Assembly: GCA_900539155.1 (NCBI GenBank)
Contig: UQBE01000009.1
Span: forward strand, 1 to 59,879
DNA length: 59,879 nucleotides
Source of the DNA: an uncultured Porphyromonas sp.
GTDB lineage: Bacteria > Bacteroidota > Bacteroidia > Bacteroidales > Porphyromonadaceae
Direction: 5' to 3'
Shown here: one piece after another, positions 25,332 through 32,516 of the stretch
Layout: each line of letters opens with the position of its first letter
Position numbering within the stretch: the stretch's first letter is position 1
Translations under genes and position numbers: made by a program
The notes under the pieces: model-generated
Databases searched by the model: none
What the model saw: the letters and a program-made list of their open reading frames with translations, nothing else
Told to the model about the DNA's origin: nothing

Positions 25332-25413
25332 GAATTATTGTTGCGAGTCAGCGTTGCATTTCGTCAGTCATGAGGATTCAGACGAAGCCCTCGGATGAAC
25401 CAAATATTTTTAC

Positions 25414-25421
25414 TATCTTTG
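25414..25421 (+). promoter_or_regulatory. -7 box (TATCTTTG) of the tRNA-Ala gene
   Basis: TATCTTTG matches TAnnTTTG and lies 41 nt upstream of the mature tRNA 5' end. No -33 TTTG at the normal distance is seen. Confidence 0.5.
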
Positions 25422-25462
25422 CAACAGTTCGCAGGGGTAGTCCTGCGTACAACACCTAATTT

Positions 25463-25536
25463 GGGGCATTAGCTCATCTGGCTAGAGCGCGACACTGGCA
25501 GTGTCGAGGTGATCGGTTCAAGTCCGATATGCTCCA
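25463..25536 (+). tRNA. tRNA-Ala(GGC)
   Basis: A 74-nt cloverleaf. The acceptor GGGGCAT pairs with ATGCTCC (one G-U), with discriminator A. The anticodon stem CGACA/TGTCG encloses CTGGCAG, giving anticodon GGC at 25497-25499. The T arm is ATCGG-TTCAAGT-CCGAT. CCA is not encoded completely (the gene continues CAAG). It reads GCC and GCU codons. Confidence 0.93.
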
Positions 25537-25542
25537 CAAGTG

Positions 25543-25575
25543 GGGAGGTGACACGCTTTGTGTCATCTCCCTTTG
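25543..25575 (+). terminator. Terminator of tRNA-Ala
   Basis: GGGAGGTGACAC pairs with GTGTCATCTCCC (12 pairs, one G-U) around a 5-nt loop, followed by TTTG. Confidence 0.75.
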
Positions 25576-25714
25576 TCGTTTACTACAGTGAGACAACTGA
25601 CGGAGCGTCTAGACCTTGGCGTATAGGTCAAAATGGTGGGTAAAACAGCCTAATAGCCATTTTCGTACTGAAGTATAGGTCAAAATGGTGGGCGAAGTAG
25701 AAGAAAAAAACAGA

Positions 25715-25840
25715 TACCTTTGTTCGTTGACCTAAAACGTAGCCGGCTCTGCAGTGGTGCAACCGGTGAGGGATACGGTCAATGGAGTCAGAACAGTTTA
25801 CACTGACAGGGGAGGGGTACTATTGCCCCTCCTCTTTTTT
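25715..25840 (+). ncRNA. Candidate short RNA in the IS left end
   Basis: A plus-strand TACCTTTG (25715-25722) matches the -7 consensus. About 90 nt downstream a terminator hairpin follows: GGAGGGG (25811-25817) pairs with CCCCTCC (25826-25832) before CTTTTTTG. The region between contains no open frame of note and short inverted pieces (AGCCGG, AACCGG). Transcription would converge on the transposase gene, which ends at 25869. No -33 box is seen, so the promoter is uncertain. The hairpin could instead simply shield the IS from outside transcription. Confidence 0.35.
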
Positions 25841-25868
25841 GGATGTAAACTGGGCGATATCCCTATGC

Positions 25869-26735
25869 CTAAAAAAAACCATCCACGAATCGTTTCTTGT
25901 GAGCTTGGGACATTCCATTATGCGCTCTAAGACGGCTTTTGAGTGCAGTAAATAGCCCTTCAATGGCGTTATTGGTTTTAGGGATCTGTATATCCGGATG
26001 TTCCTCGTAAGTAAAGAGTGTAGGGAGGTATTGACGAAAGGAAAAGTGGGCTGATCTAAATGATTTGTGCGTGTATTGCCATTTGCCGTTTTCATCATTT
26101 ATGGTCTTCTTCTTGAGAAAAGTATCCCACTTGGTCTCCCACTTTTTGAGCTGCGAGCAGAATGTGATACGGGATATCTTTCCTACACTCATAGCAAGTG
26201 CCAGAAGCTCTTGAGACGCAGGTAGTTTGGGTCGAAGAGTAAGTTTTCGTCGGACGATTGCGATAAAGTGATACTGGCACATTTGTGTGGAAAAATGCTT
26301 CAGTGCCACGTCAAGACCGACTCCTCCATCAGTTACCACTGCCAATATCTTATAGCCCCCTTCCTCTATCTTTTTAAGGGCTGTTGCGTAGTCCACTTTG
26401 CTTTTGTGAGAGATCCACTCCCGATAGAGTACGCAACCACTTTTATCGTCCAACGCAACGATTAGTCCTTGGTTTCTACCCCAATACGTCGCATCTATGT
26501 GAATAACTCCCTCGCTTAATATGGGCGTCTTAAAGTCAACTGAGACCTCCTGAAGTCTCCGTTTTATCGTGCTCGGACTTACTCCAAGTGCTTCCGCGAT
26601 TTTAGCCTGCGATAAGCCACTCTGGTACAAGTCCCATATCTGCTCCTTACTTATGTGCCTTTTTCCTGTGAACGATGAGCCACAGTTCTTGCACAAATAT
26701 CTCTTGTGTGTACCCCTGCGTCCATGACTAATCAC
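25869..26735 (-). CDS. IS256-superfamily transposase, Zn-ribbon variant, frame disturbed at both ends
   Basis: The 288-residue frame carries Mutator-type DDE motifs: HIDATYWG, VVTDGGVGLDVAL, the CQYHF C-x-x-H motif and TNNAIEG with the final Glu. A helix-turn-helix (QAKIAEALGVSPSTIKRR) binds DNA. The frame opens only at a GTG (26735). The natural start seems to be ATG 26772 (MNQK...), but a run of six A puts it out of frame. With five A the product would begin MNQKCPKCGSLSVISHGRR and complete the zinc ribbon with CKNC. At the 3' end the stop follows a run of eight T; losing one T would add 17 residues. Either the copy is decayed or expression uses slippage at the runs. Confidence 0.8.
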   Translation of the reverse strand: MISHGRRGTHKRYLCKNCGSSFTGKRHISKEQIWDLYQSGLSQAKIAEALGVSPSTIKRRLQEVSVDFKTPILSEGVIHIDATYWGRNQGLIVALDDKSGCVLYREWISHKSKVDYATALKKIEEGGYKILAVVTDGGVGLDVALKHFSTQMCQYHFIAIVRRKLTLRPKLPASQELLALAMSVGKISRITFCSQLKKWETKWDTFLKKKTINDENGKWQYTHKSFRSAHFSFRQYLPTLFTYEEHPDIQIPKTNNAIEGLFTALKSRLRAHNGMSQAHKKRFVDGFF

Positions 26736-26963
26736 ACTGAGGCTCCCACACTTCGGACATTTTTTGGTTCATTTTTTCGCCTTTTCAAGTGCTCAAAGAT
26801 ACGATAAACACTGGCTTATCCCCCTGTATCACCCACCGTTTTGACCTATACATTCGCGTTGGCTCACTTTTAACACTTCAAAGCTTTTCAAACCCTTATA
26901 TGTCTCTCTATACCTAGAAAAGACCTTTAACTCACCCACCATTTTGACCTATAAGTCTATAAT

Positions 26964-27002
26964 AATAAGGGAGCGAAAGAGAATCTCTTTCGCTCCCTTA
27001 TT
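26964..27002 (-). terminator. Terminator of the orphan lipoprotein gene
   Basis: AATAAGGGAGCGAAAGAGA pairs perfectly with TCTCTTTCGCTCCCTTATT around a 1-nt core and can act in both directions. It lies 18 nt past the lipoprotein stop and just outside the IS right end. Confidence 0.8.
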
Positions 27003-27019
27003 TAAGGAAGATCTACGGG

Positions 27020-28330
27020 TCAATACATATAACCGATGGACAGAAAGACGGTATGAGACTGACCATAAGGGGTCACATTCTTGTAGTTGTCAGCTGCCAT
27101 CTCATCTGCATCCTTGATGGGGAAGCCATACTTGTATCCGGCACCGAAGAAGAGCATATTCCCATACTTCAAGGGGATGCCAAAGTCGCACCTTACGAGC
27201 GGTCCAGCACTGATCAGGCTGTAGTCGGAGTGAAGGTCACCGGTAACACATCCACTCAGGGAAGGAATGACATATACAGACTTTAGGTCAAGCGGCACCT
27301 GCAGACCCGCAAAAGCATTGAAGCTAAAAAGGGTCACTCGCTTGATGAACTCCTGAGGTACCTCCACTTCCTTGCGATCTTTCAACAAGAAGCTCGGATT
27401 CTCCGTTATCAGTGCCGTATCATCCACGAGGCAGGGCTGATTGAACCCTACAGACCCGCCATAAGTGAAGTACGTCCCGAGGGATGAGCGGAGCCCGAGG
27501 TAGGAGGCCATCCCAAAGTGTGGCGTTAGGTTTTTAGCCAGATCCGCAGTGTAGATAAGCTCGCCTGACAGCGCACCCGTGACCATCTTATGTGGTGGCA
27601 GAGCGAGGACTTGACCCCGGTCATCCTTAATGACCAGCTCACCCTTGCGGTGAGGATCGTAGTACTTCACCACCTTATCTATGTCCTCAAACTCCCACTT
27701 CAGTCCTCTCACATAGCTACAGAGCTCCGGATCATCGGCAAGGAATCTGACCACTCCGCCTCTAAACTGAGATCCTTCATAGTTGATCCCGTGTACCAGA
27801 GCAACCTTTCTTAGGATACCTCCGCGTTTCTCCAAGAATAGTGGGAAGCTGGGCTTTACCACAGCCATACTTCCTCCACTACGTATGATCCGCTGCTCGT
27901 TGCCGATGAAGAAGATGTCCCCATTCTCATCAATCTTGTACGAAGAGGCCAGGAGGTAGGCCGTAAGCTCAGGTCCCCTATCTACGAGAGTCATCCATGC
28001 GGCATTGCTTTGCAGGAAGGTGGAGAACTTTTTGTACTCAAAGCGATAGCTCGAGTCCGGTTTCTTGGGGTTGCTTAGCTCGATGCCTTTCAGGTCCTCG
28101 GACTTGAAGGTGCCGGCTGAATGGGCGAGGGCGAGGTCATCGAAGAGCTTGAGCTCCTTGTCCCCCGACATAGGCATCCTAAGATACCCTGTGTAGGTAG
28201 CTCCTTCCTTGGTCTCCAATTGCGCCTTGCAGACATCCCTTGGCTCCGAGGTGAAGAGCTTCATCAAGCCACAGCCTGAGAGAAGCATCATAAGCCCGAT
28301 CAGGATCGATAAGTTATATGCCAGTTTCAT
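27020..28330 (-). CDS. Orphan lipoprotein, unknown function (cargo of the composite element)
   Basis: I do not recognise this 436-residue protein. It begins with a lipoprotein signal (LSILIGLMMLLSGC, lipid Cys at residue 20), so it should be anchored in the envelope. The middle has alternating charged and apolar segments without known motifs. From ~residue 235 there are beta-strand-like, Gly/aromatic-rich segments (GMASYLGLRSSLGTYFTYGGSVGF, MLFFGAGYKYGF) and a final strand HTVFLSIGYMY ending in Tyr, as in outer-membrane barrels. A lipid-anchored barrel or surface lipoprotein is possible. It sits alone between two IS-derived ends and has its own promoter and terminator. Confidence 0.7.
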   Translation of the reverse strand: MKLAYNLSILIGLMMLLSGCGLMKLFTSEPRDVCKAQLETKEGATYTGYLRMPMSGDKELKLFDDLALAHSAGTFKSEDLKGIELSNPKKPDSSYRFEYKKFSTFLQSNAAWMTLVDRGPELTAYLLASSYKIDENGDIFFIGNEQRIIRSGGSMAVVKPSFPLFLEKRGGILRKVALVHGINYEGSQFRGGVVRFLADDPELCSYVRGLKWEFEDIDKVVKYYDPHRKGELVIKDDRGQVLALPPHKMVTGALSGELIYTADLAKNLTPHFGMASYLGLRSSLGTYFTYGGSVGFNQPCLVDDTALITENPSFLLKDRKEVEVPQEFIKRVTLFSFNAFAGLQVPLDLKSVYVIPSLSGCVTGDLHSDYSLISAGPLVRCDFGIPLKYGNMLFFGAGYKYGFPIKDADEMAADNYKNVTPYGQSHTVFLSIGYMY

Positions 28331-28403
28331 AATAATAACGAAATGAATAGGATAGGTAATCGGCTATCTATGCAACCTGTATTGCAACTCAATAACCACG
28401 TTA

Positions 28404-28435
28404 CAAAGGTAATAAAAAGAGGCGTATAGGTCAAA
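28404..28435 (-). promoter_or_regulatory. Promoter of the orphan lipoprotein gene, -33 box supplied by the IS relic
   Basis: The minus strand reads TTTG-N20-TACCTTTG. The -7 box is at 28404-28411; the TTTG at 28432-28435 lies inside the terminal repeat of the 50-bp element (CCATTTTGACCTATA). The leader is about 67 nt. Confidence 0.55.
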
Positions 28436-28474
28436 ATGGTGGGTAAAACAGCCTAATAGCCATTTTGACCTATA
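28425..28474. mobile_element. 50-bp internal-deletion derivative of the IS
   Basis: It starts with the first ~43 bases of the IS left end (TATAGGTCAAAATGGTGGG then TAAAACAGCC...) and closes with the right terminal sequence CCATTTTGACCTATA. Its tips form a perfect 15-bp inverted repeat. Flanking GGCG and AAGTCTA are also shared with the full IS. Confidence 0.75.
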
Positions 28475-28496
28475 AGTCTAGACCTTTTCCCATCTA

Positions 28497-28697
28497 GAGA
28501 CTGTTGCAAAAGTCTCATTTATGAGACTGTTGCATAAAGGCGAATCGCCGTGTTGCTTTCGGGATTCGGCTTCGGTCACATACGGAGGTATGCTCCCTTC
28601 AGACCTCACCCTCAGCGCCTTGCGCTTCATCCTTTCTGCAAAGTCTAAACAATCATGCAGGCAAGATTGTGAGACTGTTGACTTTTGCAACAGTCTC
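28497..28697. mobile_element. 201-bp MITE with perfect 18-bp terminal repeats
   Basis: GAGACTGTTGCAAAAGTC (28497-28514) and its exact inverse (28680-28697) enclose about 165 bp without a gene. CTA flanks both ends and may be a 3-bp target duplication. A second, partly inverted end motif (GAGACTGTTGCATAAAGG) lies just inside the left end. A half copy is at 1-79, and solo ends are at 25035 and 49171. Confidence 0.8.
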
Positions 28698-28734
28698 CTA
28701 TAGTGGTAAATGTCTCTGCTACGAGAGCAAAAAC

Positions 28735-28774
28735 AAGCGAGGCACCTACAGCACAATGTGTAGATGCCTCGCTT
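28735..28774 (-). terminator. Terminator of the LRR gene pair
   Basis: On the minus strand AAGCGAGGCATCTACA pairs with TGTAGGTGCCTCGCTT around an 8-nt loop, followed by GTTTTTG. It lies 26 nt past the stop at 28800. Confidence 0.85.
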
Positions 28775-28799
28775 CGTATGAACTCCTGCTTATGGACGA

Positions 28800-30611
28800 T
28801 TAGCGTGTAGTGACGACAAACTTGACGCTCTCGTCTCTATCTCCTAGTCGATAGACAAGCAGATAGCTACCACTGGCGAGCGGGAGGTCGGTGCGACCAG
28901 CCTGTAGCGTGCCTCGGTAGTGGCAGGCTCCTGAGAGGTCGTAGAGCGCATAGGGGAGCGACGCCTGGGTCGTCAGTGTGACGCCCTTGCTCTCTGGTTC
29001 TATCTGTAGTGGCTGGTTGCTGACCGTAGGAGCGCAGACGCTGGTGCCCTGAGTGATAACGATAGGCTCCGTCTGATACGCATTGTCACCCGTAAAAGCA
29101 GGGAATGCCGGGGTCGTAACGGTAAAGAAGACCCCATCGGCGTGTGGAGCCAATAGCTGGAAGACCCCTTCGCGGAGCACCTTGTAGTCGATTCCTTCCC
29201 GTAGCTGAGCTTTGCTCTTGGCATCAAAGCAGGCATAGACCGAGGCAACGGGGGCTGCCAGTACGCCTTGTAGCTGTGTGAGGTGCGAGAGGTCTATCGC
29301 ATCGTCGGTGCTGTAGGAGTCTTTGCCCCAGCTCATATGAGCTTGTGGTGCGTAGACATAGGCTGGTCCATCGATAGCTAGTGTGGGTAGCTTGTCGAGG
29401 GTGAGCTTATTGTCGCCACAGTAGAGTCTCGTCAGCTGTGTGGACTGTGGCAAGTCTAGTGCCGTGAGCTCATTGTCCGTGAGGGCAATGGAGCGGAGCT
29501 GCGTCAAGCCTGTGAGATCAATCTCTGATAGACCGACACTCACTAAATCGAGCTCTTCAAGAGCTGTGTAGGGGGTGAGCGTCAGCTCTCTTACAGCAGT
29601 GCCTGGCAACTGTAAGGTCTTAAGTTGGGGTGCTGTAGTGGGGAGCTGTAGCGTAGTGAGCTTGGCGCAGTTGCTCAGGATGAGCGAGGTGAGCGAGGTG
29701 AGTGACGACAGGTCTAGCGCTGTCAGCTCGCCCTCGGAGCGTAGTGCTAGCTCTTGTAGGGGAATCTTACGGATAAATTCGCAGGCTGTCACTCCAGAGC
29801 GCTCCGCTTTAAGGGCAATAGCTGTAGGAGCTGAAATCAGTATGCGCTTTTCATTGGTCACCTTGCTGGGGTCTATCGTATGAGTGAAGGTTAGCATCAG
29901 GGCGTCCTCAGCACCTACCATACTCTCCTGGAATCCATCGGGGTAGTGTACCGTGACGGCTTCGCCCTCGGCTCCTACTGTGATGGTGAAGGCTGCACTC
30001 GTAGCCACTGTAAGCGATAAGTCAGCCTCAAAGGGCTTCGGTATCGGTAGGACTTGGTGAAAAGCCCAGGTGTTGCTCTGCTTGAAAGCATTCACAAGTC
30101 CCTCCTGTACGTAGAGTGTACACTGAGCGTATATCTCGCTACTGGTGAGCTCTTGTTCCCAGCCTTCGATGGCCGGAACAACGGCTGTGGGGCAGGTGAG
30201 CTTCGTCAGCGCTTGTAGCCCGAAGAGCGCCCCTCCGGTAATCTTTGTAATAGAGGAGGGGAGGATCAGCTCTTGCAGGCTTTGCATCTTGCCGTTTAGC
30301 CCAAAGGGGAAGCAGTCTGCCGATGGGCCTCCGTAAGGGTCATACGGGTCGAGGTGCTTCTTGAAGGAGACTTGTTCCAAATCTAGTCGTAAGAGGTCGG
30401 GTAGAGCTTTGGCAATGGCTGCAAGGTCAGTCGCATCCATAATGCCTGTGATGGTTAGGTCGGTCACGCCCTCTAGACCAGTGAGCTTGCTACTGAGAGA
30501 GCCAGCCTTGTCACTAGCTATGGTCTTGCTACTCTGTGCTACTAGTGGCTGCGTTATGCCTACGAGACATAGCGATAGTAGCAGGAGGTAGATGGTCTTG
30601 AAACGCTTCAT
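28800..30611 (-). CDS. Secreted leucine-rich-repeat protein with T9SS sorting domain
   Basis: Protein of 603 residues. A signal peptide (IYLLLLSLCLVGITQPLVAQ) is followed by irregular leucine-rich repeats: SLQELILPSSITKITGGALFG, then a run of internalin-like repeats at ~290-410 (LTSLTSLILSNCAKLTTLQLP, LRSIALTDNELTALDLP). The last ~75 residues end LPYALYDLSGACHYRGTLQ ... LASGSYLLVYRLG ... VKFVVTTR, a T9SS-type C-terminal domain. Cell-surface attachment or release by the Por system is therefore likely; an adhesin-like role is inference. It follows a second LRR gene by 38 nt and is the last gene of the block. Confidence 0.85.
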   Translation of the reverse strand: MKRFKTIYLLLLSLCLVGITQPLVAQSSKTIASDKAGSLSSKLTGLEGVTDLTITGIMDATDLAAIAKALPDLLRLDLEQVSFKKHLDPYDPYGGPSADCFPFGLNGKMQSLQELILPSSITKITGGALFGLQALTKLTCPTAVVPAIEGWEQELTSSEIYAQCTLYVQEGLVNAFKQSNTWAFHQVLPIPKPFEADLSLTVATSAAFTITVGAEGEAVTVHYPDGFQESMVGAEDALMLTFTHTIDPSKVTNEKRILISAPTAIALKAERSGVTACEFIRKIPLQELALRSEGELTALDLSSLTSLTSLILSNCAKLTTLQLPTTAPQLKTLQLPGTAVRELTLTPYTALEELDLVSVGLSEIDLTGLTQLRSIALTDNELTALDLPQSTQLTRLYCGDNKLTLDKLPTLAIDGPAYVYAPQAHMSWGKDSYSTDDAIDLSHLTQLQGVLAAPVASVYACFDAKSKAQLREGIDYKVLREGVFQLLAPHADGVFFTVTTPAFPAFTGDNAYQTEPIVITQGTSVCAPTVSNQPLQIEPESKGVTLTTQASLPYALYDLSGACHYRGTLQAGRTDLPLASGSYLLVYRLGDRDESVKFVVTTR

Positions 30612-30649
30612 AACTGTTCGCTTGAGGTCATAGTTAAGGTGTCATCTCC

Positions 30650-32311
30650 TCAAATCACAATGCGCTCTACCGATGAACTTAGAGCTGAGGTGCTACGAAG
30701 TAGGTAGACGCCTGCTGTGGGAAGGATGAGCTGTGCGGTAGCGTGTGGCGGTAGCTCTAGCGTGGCAAGGCTTGCTCCCTCTGTGCTGTAGAGTGTCACC
30801 TGCATAGTCACTGCGCTCTGGCTCTTGAGCTGTAGTGTACCATCTTGCTGATAGCTCCAGCTGAGCTGTCTGGTCTGTAGCTCAGGCGTTGCGATAGCTC
30901 TTGGCTCTTCGCCCGTGAGGTCGTCTCCATGTAGGATGAGTTGCCAGTAGGGCGCGTTCATATACTTTTGCATAGCCTCTGGATAGACGTGCAGACGTAC
31001 GGAGGGGAGGTCGAGAAACATAAGAGACTCTTCGGATAGTGTGGGTGGCTCTATGGCGTAGCTAAAGATGTCCTTCAGCTCCTTGCAGTCGCTGAGAACG
31101 AAAGCTCCCATTCCGAGGAGGGTCGAGGGTAAGCGTAGTGAGCTAATCTTGTGACACCCTGCGAGTGCGTAGTCTGACACGTAGCTGGTGCCGTAGGTGA
31201 CGATGGCCTCGCCCTCAGCTTCTGAGGGATGAGCCATGAAGACGGTCTGCTCGCCATCTTTGGTGGTCGCCTTGTAGTAGAGCGAACCATTAGCAAGCCA
31301 ATACTTGTCATTGCCTGGGAAGGTGAACTGACGCATCCCGTTGTTCACAAGAGCAGCAATGCCGATGCGCTGGATGGTCTGTGGTATGGTGATGCCCTGA
31401 ACATCGGGACACTCGTAGAAGGCGTAGTGGTAGATGGTCTCTGTCTCTGCTGGTACCTTGTAGTCCTCACTCTTGAACTTGGCTGGTACCTCGTAAAGTG
31501 TCTTCAGGTCGGACGAGTAGAGTATGCCTTCACGAGAGGTGAAGTGCTTGCTCCCAGAGGCGACGGAAATAGTCGTTAGCTCGGGGCAACGACGGAAGAG
31601 CTTAGCACCGACACGCTCTAGGCTGGCTGGTAGGGTGACGGTCTCGAGGTTTTCGCAGCGCATGAACGCACTGTCTGCAATCGAGCGTACCCCCTCGGGG
31701 ATGGAGAGGGTGAATAGTCCGAGGTTCTTATAGAATGCTTTTGTAGCGATGGAGTCAAGGGTGGTCGGGAGCTTCACCACCATCAGGTTCTCGCAGCCAG
31801 AGAATGCGTTCTCTGCGATAACCTTCATCCCCTCGGGTAGGGTCATCTTGCGGAGTGAGGTACAGCCTTGGAAGCAGTACTTAGGTAGCGTGTCGAGAGT
31901 GGTGGGGAGGGTAATCTGCTTGAGCGACTCGTTGAGCCAGAAGGTGCGTACGCCCATGCGCTGGAGACCCTCGGGGAGTACGATATCGGTCAGCTTAGGG
32001 CAGTCGGAGAAAGCGTCGTCACCAATGAGCTGTAACTTGGAGCCTGTGGCAAAGGTGATGCGCTCGAGCTTGGTACAGTATTGGAAAGCAGAGTTGCCTA
32101 TCTCCCGAACATTCTTGCCTATCACCACCTCTGTGACACTTGCGGTGAAGAATGCATTGTCGGCAATTCTGGTTACTTCGTCAGGAACCTCATATCGTCC
32201 TGAGAGTTCCGAGCAGTCAGATAGTACGCCATCCTGGATGGTCTGAGCGACGATGGAGAGAGGGCTGAGTAGCACTCCTAAGAGCGAGAGTAATAAGTAG
32301 TAGTGTCTCAT
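30650..32311 (-). CDS. BspA-like leucine-rich-repeat (LRR_5) secreted protein
   Basis: Protein of about 553 residues from the ATG at 32311 (alternative ATG 32317). Starts further upstream are excluded by the -7 box at 32355-32362. After a signal peptide (MRHYYLLLSLLGVLLSPLSIVAQ) come about ten BspA/LRR_5 repeats with the pattern I-x-x-x-A-F-x-x-C-x-x-L-x-x-I-x-L-P (for example IADNAFFTASVTEVVIG, IGDDAFSDCPKLTDIVLPEG, IAENAFSGCENLMVVKLP). The end (VTMQVTLYSTEGASLATLEL ... AGVYLLRSTS ... VERIVI) is like a T9SS sorting domain. BspA proteins of oral Bacteroidetes bind fibronectin and other bacteria; that role is inferred here. Lies downstream of porN. Confidence 0.85.
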   Translation of the reverse strand: MRHYYLLLSLLGVLLSPLSIVAQTIQDGVLSDCSELSGRYEVPDEVTRIADNAFFTASVTEVVIGKNVREIGNSAFQYCTKLERITFATGSKLQLIGDDAFSDCPKLTDIVLPEGLQRMGVRTFWLNESLKQITLPTTLDTLPKYCFQGCTSLRKMTLPEGMKVIAENAFSGCENLMVVKLPTTLDSIATKAFYKNLGLFTLSIPEGVRSIADSAFMRCENLETVTLPASLERVGAKLFRRCPELTTISVASGSKHFTSREGILYSSDLKTLYEVPAKFKSEDYKVPAETETIYHYAFYECPDVQGITIPQTIQRIGIAALVNNGMRQFTFPGNDKYWLANGSLYYKATTKDGEQTVFMAHPSEAEGEAIVTYGTSYVSDYALAGCHKISSLRLPSTLLGMGAFVLSDCKELKDIFSYAIEPPTLSEESLMFLDLPSVRLHVYPEAMQKYMNAPYWQLILHGDDLTGEEPRAIATPELQTRQLSWSYQQDGTLQLKSQSAVTMQVTLYSTEGASLATLELPPHATAQLILPTAGVYLLRSTSALSSSVERIVI

Positions 32312-32354
32312 AAGCATTTGCTGTTGATTTGTATGTGACATATTGAACTGCAAA

Positions 32355-32362
32355 CAAAGATA
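32355..32362 (-). promoter_or_regulatory. -7 box (TATCTTTG) of the LRR genes
   Basis: The minus strand reads TATCTTTG. A start near 32348 leaves a 31-37-nt leader to ATG 32317 or 32311 and excludes the upstream ATG at 32341 and the longer frame reaching 32707. Confidence 0.5.
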
Positions 32363-32414
32363 GTCTTTTGAATTTACTTGGCATAGTAGAGGGTGGGTCA
32401 AATAGATAAAGAGA

Positions 32415-32448
32415 GAGGGCTGAGCCCGTTGTGACGGACCCAGCCCTC
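32415..32448 (-). terminator. Terminator of the por operon
   Basis: On the minus strand GAGGGCTGGGTCC pairs with GGGCTCAGCCCTC around a short loop, followed by TCTCTTTATC. Between it and the porN stop (32517) are two copies of a GCTTGTAGCGTCTGTGG direct repeat. Confidence 0.75.
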
Positions 32449-32516
32449 GGCTGTGTGGTTGGCGACTTAGTCGCTTGTAGCGTCTGTGGTTAGGCGGTTG
32501 CTTGTAGCGTCTGTGG

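Larger units (their letters stand above)
25622..26953 (-). mobile_element. IS256-superfamily insertion sequence (Zn-ribbon variant), ~1.33 kb
   Basis: The terminal repeat TATAGGTCAAAATGGTGGG (25622-25640) matches its inverse at 26935-26953. Each end carries a second, internal copy in the same orientation: 25674-25692 on the left and 26832-26850 (one mismatch) on the right. A single minus-strand transposase gene and a candidate short RNA lie within. The size and the transposase motifs fit the IS256/Mutator group. Confidence 0.8.
25618..28475. mobile_element. Composite insertion: IS, orphan lipoprotein gene, IS relic
   Basis: The left edge is the outer end of a complete IS (25622-26953) and the right edge is a 50-bp IS derivative (28425-28474). 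The identical 11-mer GTCTAGACCTT lies just outside both edges (25607-25617 and 28476-28486), as a target duplication would. Inside, the bases next to the inner IS ends are also alike (TAATAATAAGG at 26960 and TAATAAAAAGA at 28410). This is the pattern left when a circular unit carrying one IS integrates by replicative transposition. The element boundary to the base is uncertain, since GGCG (left) and AAGTCTA (right) are shared by both IS copies. Confidence 0.55.

Noticed and set aside
25004..25333. Open frames of 60-110 codons across the CCACGTGG element on both strands (and at 48787-49068)
   Set aside because: They are open because the repeated motif has no stop codon in any frame; the peptides are only PRG/STW/HVE repeats and have no start context.
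25463..25575. tRNA-Ala as an integration site for the adjacent mobile unit
   Set aside because: No repeat of the tRNA 3' end is seen at the far side of the unit and no integrase is present; the unit's own flanking 11-mers explain the insertion.
25820..26098. 92-codon frame overlapping the transposase 3' end
   Set aside because: It is a shadow frame; only its last 17 codons could matter, as an extension after slippage at the T8 run.
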